Of a stretch of 7,039 bases of DNA, positions 1-5,243 are shown one piece after another. Made by a program: the position numbers and the translations under genes. The stretch's first letter is position 1, and every line of letters starts with the position of its first letter. This DNA is from an uncultured Rikenellaceae bacterium (GTDB lineage: Bacteria > Bacteroidota > Bacteroidia > Bacteroidales > Rikenellaceae), in assembly GCA_947074135.1 (NCBI GenBank), contig CAMTOL010000116.1, forward strand, positions 1-7,039, written 5' to 3'. The notes beneath the pieces were generated by a model. The model had not been told where the DNA came from, did no database searches, and saw only the letters and a list, made by a program, of their open reading frames with translations.

Positions 1-122
1 AAAATATTATATTAACTTAAAATAACCAGCAAATATTACACCAAATCATCCATTATATTTACAAACACATCATAGAATATGCAATCAAAAAAGCAAGATT
101 TAAAATTCAAAATTAAACAAGC

Positions 123-161
123 ACGGCAAAGGTAAGAATAAATAAGATAAAAAACGGCAAA
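123..161. repeat. 8-bp direct repeat ACGGCAAA, 31 bp apart
   Basis: ACGGCAAA occurs at 123-130 and again at 154-161, start to start 31 bases, close to three helical turns. Each copy supplies part of one box of the putative leftward promoter (the TTTG of the -33 and of the -7 element), and both lie upstream of the bamD promoter. The repeat could be an operator pair or a coincidence of two similar promoter boxes. No regulator is visible nearby. Confidence 0.3.
127..161 (-). promoter_or_regulatory. Possible divergent Bacteroidota promoter pointing left
   Basis: Read on the minus strand, positions 134-127 spell TACCTTTG, a full match to the Bacteroidota -7 consensus TAnnTTTG. A TTTG lies 23 bases upstream (161-158), at the long end of the spacing reported for the -33 element. 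Transcription would run leftward out of the window from about position 120. All three minus-strand frames are closed within the leftmost 20 bases, so any gene it serves must start beyond the left edge. The boxes match, but promoter activity is inferred, and such a short motif can occur by chance in AT-rich DNA. Confidence 0.4.
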
Positions 162-177
162 AAATCATAAAAAGTGT

Positions 178-185
178 TATCTTTG
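178..185 (+). promoter_or_regulatory. Bacteroidota -7 promoter box for bamD
   Basis: TATCTTTG followed by CAG is an exact match to TAnnTTTG, the -7 element used by the Bacteroidota primary sigma factor. I find no clear TTTG -33 box at the usual distance; the upstream region is A-rich instead. Transcription would start near 190-192, giving a leader of about 75 bases before the bamD ATG at 267. The box also argues against the GTG at 174 as the start codon, because a message starting near 191 would not include it. Confidence 0.65.
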
Positions 186-193
186 CAGATTGA

Positions 194-234
194 AACCAAA
201 ATCTCAAAATTTGGTTACTATAAACTAAAGTTTA
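194..234 (+). promoter_or_regulatory. Two hairpins in the bamD leader
   Basis: AACCAAA (194-200) is perfectly complementary to TTTGGTT (210-216) across a 9-base loop. TAAAC (221-225) pairs with GTTTA (230-234) across the loop TAAA. The first hairpin would sit at the very 5' end of the predicted bamD transcript. Such terminal hairpins can protect mRNA from 5'-end decay, but that role here is inference. The stems are short and AT-rich, so stability is modest. They do not resemble a riboswitch I recognise. Confidence 0.35.
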
Positions 235-241
235 CAAATAA

Positions 242-266
242 AAACAAAGTGCGAAGAAACAAAGTG
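242..266 (+). repeat. 10-bp direct repeat AAACAAAGTG abutting the bamD ATG
   Basis: AAACAAAGTG is present at 242-251 and again at 257-266, separated by CGAAG. The second copy ends at the base before the ATG at 267. The repeat lies in the untranslated leader, exactly where the ribosome would bind. It may be a small tandem duplication that enriches the start region in A, or a binding site for a translational regulator. Confidence 0.4.
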
Positions 267-1430
267 ATGAAATTAAAACTATTATTAGCGACAATCGTAG
301 CAACAATGCTATGTGGGTGTGCGGAGTACAACAGACTACTCAAGAGTGATGATGCGGTAGCAAAATACGAAGCTGGTATGGATTTTTATAAAAACAAAAA
401 GTACGAACGTGCTAAAGCTATGTTTGAAAGCGCAATTCCTGCCCTAATAGGAACCGCCTACGAAGATACAACACTCTACACGCTAGGAAAACTGCTATAC
501 GAAACCAAAGATTTCGAAATGGCTGGTGAAACTATGGATCAATACAGAAATAAATTCCCTCGTTCATCAAAAACTCCAGAAGCAGAGTATATCTATGCAA
601 TGAGCTTCTACAAAATTGCTCCCGATGTCGAACGCGATCAAAGCGCTACTAGACGAGCAATCTCAGCCTTTGTTGAGTATCTTAATCGACATCCAGAGTC
701 ACCGTTTGTGCCCGAAATTCACACGATGATCGAAGAACTTCACAACAAACTTTACCACAAAAAATATATGAATGCAGCCCTTTACTATAAATTAGGGCAC
801 TTCCAATCAGCTATTACATCGCTCAGAGCAATAATAAAAGAGTCACCCGAAACACCATACAAAGAGGAGATTATGTATCTCATCTGTAAATCTTGGTTCG
901 ATTATGCCCGAAACAGCGTTTATGCTCGTCAATTGGATAGATTTTTGAAAACAATTGACGCCTATTATAACTTTATAACAGCATTTCCGGAATCAAAAAA
1001 GTTTGGCAGAGAGCTAGAAAAAATGAAAAATATTGCTCAAGATTTCGTTGACAAAAATGGCGTAACGTCGCAAATGCTAGAAACTAGTGCAACAAAAATC
1101 GAAGATGCTAAAGCTAAAATCGAAGATTATAAAGATAAACTTTTCTACGTAAAAACGAAAGAGGAGAAAACAGTTCTTCGCCAAGGTATCAAAGAGTCTA
1201 GAGAGATTATCAAGATTGAGCGTAAAAAGATGAGGATTGAAGGAAAAGTAATGAATGAGAACGCCAAAGTCGAACGCAAAAAGATAAAAGAGATGGAAAC
1301 CGAAGAGAAAGCCGCTAAAAAAGCTGCTGACATCGAAAAAAGCGAAGAAAAAAAGAAAAAAAGAGAAGAGCAAAAACAAACATCGCTCCAAAATAAAGAA
1401 GCAAACAATCAAACAACAACTGAGCAATAA
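267..1430 (+). CDS. bamD: Outer membrane assembly lipoprotein BamD, with long charged C-terminal tail
   Basis: BamD is the lipoprotein partner of BamA in the BAM complex, which folds beta-barrel proteins into the outer membrane from the periplasmic side. The 387-residue product begins with a lipoprotein signal peptide. Its lipobox is LCGC, with the lipidated cysteine at residue 18, followed by EYNRLLKS, which resembles the mature start of Bacteroides BamD. Residues 30-260 are helical repeats of TPR type (for example YNFITAFPESKK near 234-245). Residues 262-387 are extra: a tail dominated by K, E, A and R, probably a long helix or coiled coil, ending in a Q/T/N-rich stretch. From memory the family is usually about 270 residues. 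I chose ATG 267 because it starts the signal peptide; an open frame runs upstream to GTG 174, but that crosses the promoter. The tail contains A6-A7 runs near 1335-1362 that could slip. rpoZ follows after 29 bases. Confidence 0.88.
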   Translation: MKLKLLLATIVATMLCGCAEYNRLLKSDDAVAKYEAGMDFYKNKKYERAKAMFESAIPALIGTAYEDTTLYTLGKLLYETKDFEMAGETMDQYRNKFPRSSKTPEAEYIYAMSFYKIAPDVERDQSATRRAISAFVEYLNRHPESPFVPEIHTMIEELHNKLYHKKYMNAALYYKLGHFQSAITSLRAIIKESPETPYKEEIMYLICKSWFDYARNSVYARQLDRFLKTIDAYYNFITAFPESKKFGRELEKMKNIAQDFVDKNGVTSQMLETSATKIEDAKAKIEDYKDKLFYVKTKEEKTVLRQGIKESREIIKIERKKMRIEGKVMNENAKVERKKIKEMETEEKAAKKAADIEKSEEKKKKREEQKQTSLQNKEANNQTTTEQ

Positions 1431-1459
1431 GAATTATACATATATTTTTGAGAAACAAA

Positions 1460-1759
1460 ATGAAAAAAACACCTAACAACACTGTTACACGTACACTTTC
1501 AGATTTAGATGCTCCAACTGGTAATATTTACGAATCGGTGACTATCATCGCGCGTCGTTCAAACCAAATATCAAAAAGCACCAAAGAGGAGTTAAATTCA
1601 AAATTGGCTGACTTTGCTGGTTCATCAGACAACCTGGAAGAAACTTTCGAGAATCGTGAACAAATCGAAATCTCACGCCACTACGAGCGTCAACCAAAAG
1701 CTACACTTGTGGCTATCGAAGAGTTTTTAGATGGTGATATAGAGTTCGAAATAAAATAG
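1460..1759 (+). CDS. rpoZ: DNA-directed RNA polymerase omega subunit (Bacteroidota type)
   Basis: Omega helps fold and hold the beta-prime subunit of RNA polymerase in the cytoplasm. The 99-residue protein carries NTVTR at 7-11, GNIYESVTIIARRSNQI at 21-37 (the region corresponding to the conserved omega/Rpb6 helix) and ENREQIEIS followed by a tyrosine- and proline-containing stretch. These match Bacteroides omega proteins as I remember them. The ATG at 1460 is preferred over the in-frame TTG at 1448, because it gives the family's short N terminus and the TTG lies inside TATTTTTG. It sits 29 bases after bamD and 80 before coaBC, the usual neighbourhood in this phylum. The stop is TAG. Confidence 0.85.
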   Translation: MKKTPNNTVTRTLSDLDAPTGNIYESVTIIARRSNQISKSTKEELNSKLADFAGSSDNLEETFENREQIEISRHYERQPKATLVAIEEFLDGDIEFEIK

Positions 1760-1782
1760 TTTCAACCTATAATTGATATTTA

Positions 1783-1818
1783 CAGAGCAATAATTTATTA
1801 GAAAAGCTCTGAACAGAG
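1783..1818 (+). promoter_or_regulatory. Small competing-hairpin element between rpoZ and coaBC
   Basis: CAGAGC (1783-1788) is complementary to GCTCTG (1806-1811). The core of that second arm can instead pair with AGAG of CAGAG (1814-1818) over the loop GAAC. The two pairings exclude each other. No U-run follows, so it is not a standard terminator. The stems are only 4-6 pairs, so a regulatory role is speculative. Confidence 0.2.
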
Positions 1819-1828
1819 TCACTTATTT

Positions 1829-1840
1829 TCGATTAATCGA
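1829..1840. promoter_or_regulatory. 12-bp perfect palindrome overlapping the coaBC start codon
   Basis: TCGATTAATCGA reads the same on both strands, and its last base is the A of the coaBC ATG. It occupies the place where a ribosome binding site would be. It could be a dimeric repressor site or simply chance. The imperfect -7-like TATTTTCG at 1824-1831 overlaps it. Confidence 0.3.
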
Positions 1841-2985
1841 TGAATATTTTACTTGGAGTTTCGGCAGGAATTGCCGCCTATAAGAGTGCCACGCTTGTAC
1901 GAGAATTTGTAAAGCGAGGGCACTCTGTTCGCGTTGTAATGACCCCTGCAGCTCGAGATTTTATTACTCCGCTTACAATGGCAACGCTGTCGTCAAACCC
2001 AGTGTTTATAGATGGCTTCTCGCCCGAAGATGGTAGATGGAACTCTCATATCTCGTTAGGCGAGTGGGCTGATGTAATGGTTATTGCACCTGCAACAGCC
2101 AACACATTAGCTAAAATGGCTAGTGGCATTGCCGATAATTTACTGCTATGCACATACCTTTCGGCACGCTGCTCGGTTGTTATTGCACCTGCTATGGATT
2201 TGGATATGTGGGCGCACAGTGCAACTCAAAACAACATAGCAACGCTCAAAAACAGAGGCATTGAGGTCGTTGAACCTGGAAGTGGTTTTTTAGCAAGCGG
2301 ACTCACTGGCAAAGGACGAATGGCAGAACCTGAAGATATTGCAGAGTATGTTCTGAATAGTTTGAAGCGTGATTTTGAGGGAAAGAAAGTAGTTGTAACA
2401 GCTGGAGCAACGGTTGAGTCAATTGACGCAGTACGTTATATTTCGAACCACTCAAGCGGAAAAATGGGTCGTGCTATTGCAGCTGAATTTGAGCGACGAG
2501 GTGCGGAAGTTACGCTGATTGCGGGGCAGATGAGTGCAGCAGATATGTACGAGAGCACCAAAGCAGTTTTCGAAAGCTGCGATATTGCGGTTTTTGCCGC
2601 AGCAGTGGCAGATTACACTCCACAAGAGCCTAAAAAAAATAAAATAAAAAACTCGAAAGAGCAAAATCTTGAACTAGTGCTTGTTCCTACTGTTGATATA
2701 GCAGCTACGCTCTGCAAAAACAAGAGAAGTAACCAATTTGCTGTTGGTTTTGCACTCGAAACTGACAACGAAGCACAGAATGCACGTAAAAAATTGGACG
2801 CAAAGAACTTAGACGCAGTTGTTCTAAATTCGCTCAATGACAGCGGTGCTGGATTTGGTTGCGACACTAATAAGATTACTATTTTTGATAATGAATCACA
2901 AACAGAGTATAGTCTAAAGTCAAAAGCTGAAGTTGCACACGACATCGTCAACTACATTTTCGATAAATTAGAAGCTAGAAATTAG
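1840..2985 (+). CDS. coaBC: Bifunctional phosphopantothenoylcysteine decarboxylase / phosphopantothenate-cysteine ligase
   Basis: CoaBC makes 4'-phosphopantetheine for coenzyme A in two steps: CoaB joins 4'-phosphopantothenate to cysteine using CTP, and the flavoprotein CoaC decarboxylates the product. The CoaC half (about residues 1-175) has the FMN-binding start GVSAGIAAYK, the catalytic histidine in WNSH (H70), APATANTLAKMASGIADN and APAMDLDMW. The flap motif is ASGLTGKGRM, so Ser153 stands where E. coli has the reactive Cys158; I believe serine is common in this phylum. The CoaB half (about 181-381) has ISNHSSGKMG (N203), AAAVADYTP, KIK, GFALET and NSLNDSGAGFG. After AGQMS (228-232) about 14 residues normally present before the next helix are missing. 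The length of 381 is slightly short for the family (about 400). ATG 1840 gives an N terminus a few residues shorter than usual; no better start is upstream. Confidence 0.92.
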   Translation: MNILLGVSAGIAAYKSATLVREFVKRGHSVRVVMTPAARDFITPLTMATLSSNPVFIDGFSPEDGRWNSHISLGEWADVMVIAPATANTLAKMASGIADNLLLCTYLSARCSVVIAPAMDLDMWAHSATQNNIATLKNRGIEVVEPGSGFLASGLTGKGRMAEPEDIAEYVLNSLKRDFEGKKVVVTAGATVESIDAVRYISNHSSGKMGRAIAAEFERRGAEVTLIAGQMSAADMYESTKAVFESCDIAVFAAAVADYTPQEPKKNKIKNSKEQNLELVLVPTVDIAATLCKNKRSNQFAVGFALETDNEAQNARKKLDAKNLDAVVLNSLNDSGAGFGCDTNKITIFDNESQTEYSLKSKAEVAHDIVNYIFDKLEARN

Positions 2986-2994
2986 TAGTTTTTG

Positions 2995-3039
2995 CTTACT
3001 CTTACTTATAACTTCTAACTCCTTAATTCTAACTCCTAA
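2995..3039. repeat. Degenerate short tandem repeat between coaBC and recN
   Basis: TTCTAACTCCT occurs at 3013-3023 and 3027-3037 with a 14-base period, preceded by looser copies of the same C/T-rich pattern from about 2995. On the minus strand it reads as repeated GGAGTTAGAA. Similar low-complexity units are common between genes in Bacteroidales as far as I remember. It fills most of the 62-base gap, leaves no room for a terminator and runs up to the recN start. Confidence 0.5.
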
Positions 3040-3047
3040 CTACCAAA

Positions 3048-4688
3048 TTGCTAAAAAATTTACATATCCAAAATTATGCAATCATTGAGCAACTCGATAT
3101 TGAGTTTGCTCCATCGCTTAATACCATTACTGGTGAAACTGGTGCTGGTAAGTCGATATTGTTGGGTGCTTTGGGGCTGTTAGGTGGTGCAAGAGCTGAT
3201 ATTAGTGCAATTTCGGACGGCGCACCGAGTTGCGTTGTCGAGGGGGTGTTTGCAATTGAAGGTTATGGATTGGAGAGGTTGTTCGATGAGTTGGAGCTAG
3301 ACTATAGTAGTGAGATTGTAATTCGCAGAGTGATACAAAGCAGTGGCAAAAGTCGTGCTTTTATCGACGATATGCCTGTAACGCTACAAACTCTTCGCTC
3401 TGTTAGTGATGCACTCATTGATATTCACTCGCAACACCAAACATTACTACTTGCTAGAAGCGATTTTCAAAGAGAAATAGTAGATGCAACTGCTGAAAAT
3501 TCGCAACTTGTTAATAGTTACTGCACAATATTTAACGAACTTAGTGCGCTTAACAAAGAGATAGCCACATTGAAAGCAGCTCAAGAGAAGTCGGCAACAC
3601 AAAGCGAGTTTATTGCCTACCAGATTGAGCAACTTAGTGAAGCAAAAATTAGAGAGGGCGAACAAGAGGAGTTAGAGGAAGAACAACGCAAACTATCGCA
3701 CAGTGAGGAGATTGGAATGGCTCTAGGAAGTGTAGCTACAATACTCGAAGGCGACCAAGGTGGAGTGGTTAGCGAACTTAAAAGCTCTATCAATACTCTG
3801 CAACGAATTGAGGGAAATTACAACGAGGCTTCGGACATTGCAGAGAGGTTAAAAAGCTGTTATATAGAGCTTAAAGACATTGCCGAACAGTTAAGTGACG
3901 AGGCAATGAATATAGAGTCCGACCCTAAACGATTAGAGTTTATAGAACAACGATTAGATACTATTTACACACTTTGCAGAAAACATAAAGTCGATAATGG
4001 CGATGAATTGATAGCTGTTCTGGCTCAGTTCGAGGCTCAATACTCGGCAATTGAGGGTGGCGAAGAGTTGATTGAAAATAAAGAGAAGGAGGCTAAACAG
4101 AGAGAGGCTGAAGCTAGAGAGTTGGCGAAGAAATTGAGTGAAAGTCGTAAAAAGTGCGTGTCTCAAATCGAAAAACATATTATTGAATCGCTATCAAAAC
4201 TAGGTATTAAACAGCCTAAATTTAGAGTAGAGATAGTTACAACAGACGAGCTTACAACCAACGGAATAGACAACATAAAATTCCTGTTTTCGGCAAATCA
4301 ATCATCAGCTCCTCAACCAATTGAAGGAGTTGCTAGTGGTGGTGAGATGTCGAGATTGATGCTTTCGATTAAGGATTTAGTTGCTAAAAAACTAAAACTA
4401 CCGACTATAATTTTTGATGAGATTGACACTGGAGTTTCGGGAGCGGTGGCAGATGCTATGGGCGAGATAATAGAGGGTATGAGTGCTGGTATGCAGGTGA
4501 TTAACATCACTCACCTACCACAAGTTGCAGCCAAAGGCGAGAACCACTATCAAGTTTATAAGGATAGAGGTACGCATATTAAGAGATTAGACCAAAATCA
4601 GAGGATTGAGCAAATAGCAGCTATGTTGTCGGGAGCAACGATTACCGATGCAGCTAGAGAACAAGCCCGAACATTACTAAAAAAATAG
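3048..4688 (+). CDS. recN: DNA repair protein RecN (SMC-like ATPase), TTG start
   Basis: RecN is a cytoplasmic SMC-family ATPase that acts at DNA double-strand breaks, holding broken ends for RecA-dependent recombination. The 546 residues are the full family length. The N-terminal half-head has Walker A GETGAGKS at 29-36 and DIHSQHQ before the coiled coil. A long charged helical region lies at about 150-370. The C-terminal half-head has the ABC signature ASGGEMSR at 429-436, Walker B IIFDE at 454-458 (D457, catalytic E458) and ITHLPQ with H-loop His489. The start is TTG: the encoded LKNLHIQNYAII matches the conserved RecN N terminus, and no in-frame ATG or GTG lies between it and the Walker motif. 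TTG starts lower initiation, which fits a low-abundance repair protein. In related genomes I expect a DUF4835 gene before recN; here coaBC is only 62 bases away. Confidence 0.93.
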   Translation: MLKNLHIQNYAIIEQLDIEFAPSLNTITGETGAGKSILLGALGLLGGARADISAISDGAPSCVVEGVFAIEGYGLERLFDELELDYSSEIVIRRVIQSSGKSRAFIDDMPVTLQTLRSVSDALIDIHSQHQTLLLARSDFQREIVDATAENSQLVNSYCTIFNELSALNKEIATLKAAQEKSATQSEFIAYQIEQLSEAKIREGEQEELEEEQRKLSHSEEIGMALGSVATILEGDQGGVVSELKSSINTLQRIEGNYNEASDIAERLKSCYIELKDIAEQLSDEAMNIESDPKRLEFIEQRLDTIYTLCRKHKVDNGDELIAVLAQFEAQYSAIEGGEELIENKEKEAKQREAEARELAKKLSESRKKCVSQIEKHIIESLSKLGIKQPKFRVEIVTTDELTTNGIDNIKFLFSANQSSAPQPIEGVASGGEMSRLMLSIKDLVAKKLKLPTIIFDEIDTGVSGAVADAMGEIIEGMSAGMQVINITHLPQVAAKGENHYQVYKDRGTHIKRLDQNQRIEQIAAMLSGATITDAAREQARTLLKK

Positions 4689-4733
4689 TTAACAGTTATA
4701 ATACTAAAAAAATAAACAAATAAAAACAATAAA

Positions 4734-5189
4734 ATGAACATATCAACTTATTTTAGACGATTTGCCAAGTATGTAATCTATCTTACAGTGTTTCTTGCAC
4801 TTATCCTATCGGTAATGAATCTACTAAACGCTACTTCTCTCTCGTTTGAAAACCTATTTCAAACCGAACGCTCATACTATCTACTCATTGTAGTTGGAGT
4901 TTTTGCTCTTATCTACCCATTTATGGGATACACAAAAAAGACGTTGACTTTCAATGCAAATCAAAGAGTTGACGAGGTTGTAAATGTGATGGCGCAGTGC
5001 GGCTACGGACGAGTTGAAGGAAACGAGGGTGAGTTGACTTTCAAAGCAATTGGAGCTCTTAAACGCTTATCTTTGATGTACGAAGATACAATTATTATTA
5101 CTACAGATAGCGATGATATATCGGTTATTAGCGGACCAAGAAAAGAGGTTGTTAAAGCCGCTTTTAAAATGACTACCTTTATAAGTTAG
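4734..5189 (+). CDS. Unnamed membrane protein with two transmembrane helices
   Basis: I cannot assign a function. The 151-residue protein has two hydrophobic segments, about 11-31 and 48-66, joined by a short loop containing a few charged residues. Arginines and lysines (R8, R9, K12; K68, K69) flank the outer ends of the pair, so by the positive-inside rule both termini should face the cytoplasm and the loop the periplasm. Residues 68-151 form a soluble domain with alternating hydrophobic residues (GELTFKAI, TIIITT, ISVISG), suggesting a small mostly beta fold. It reminds me of unnamed proteins of about 150 residues in Alistipes and other Bacteroidales, but that is memory, not a search. It lies 45 bases after recN and 54 before the S41 protease. 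ATG 4734 follows an A-rich stretch. The stop is a double TAG (5187-5192). Confidence 0.75.
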   Translation: MNISTYFRRFAKYVIYLTVFLALILSVMNLLNATSLSFENLFQTERSYYLLIVVGVFALIYPFMGYTKKTLTFNANQRVDEVVNVMAQCGYGRVEGNEGELTFKAIGALKRLSLMYEDTIIITTDSDDISVISGPRKEVVKAAFKMTTFIS

Positions 5190-5243
5190 TAGCGCAAGAG
5201 AAGTGATTATTAAAAAACGTGAGTGTGATATAAAAAGATTGAA

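Noticed and set aside
1..122. A partial gene at the left edge.
   Set aside because: Stop codons close all three frames on both strands within about the first 25 bases, and the remainder is AT-rich with no open frame of note.
174..266. 31-codon upstream extension of bamD from GTG 174.
   Set aside because: It crosses the -7 box TATCTTTG, would put basic and polar residues ahead of a clear lipoprotein signal peptide, and is not expected in BamD.
1077..1427. Long minus-strand open frames opposite the bamD tail, with very hydrophobic, F-rich translations.
   Set aside because: They are the mirror of lysine/glutamate codons on the plus strand. The other minus-strand open frames opposite coaBC, recN and the protease are rejected for the same reason.
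1443..1450. TATTTTTG, a match to the -7 consensus just before rpoZ.
   Set aside because: There is no -33 element, and the transcript would start about three bases before the ATG. AT-rich spacers often match this loose motif. A secondary rpoZ promoter cannot be excluded.
1448..1459. TTG start adding four residues to rpoZ.
   Set aside because: The ATG at 1460 gives the family-like N terminus, and the TTG lies in an AT-rich spacer.
5173..5180. TACCTTTA near the end of the two-helix protein gene as a promoter for the S41 protease.
   Set aside because: It has one mismatch at the key final G, lies inside coding sequence and has no clear -33 partner.
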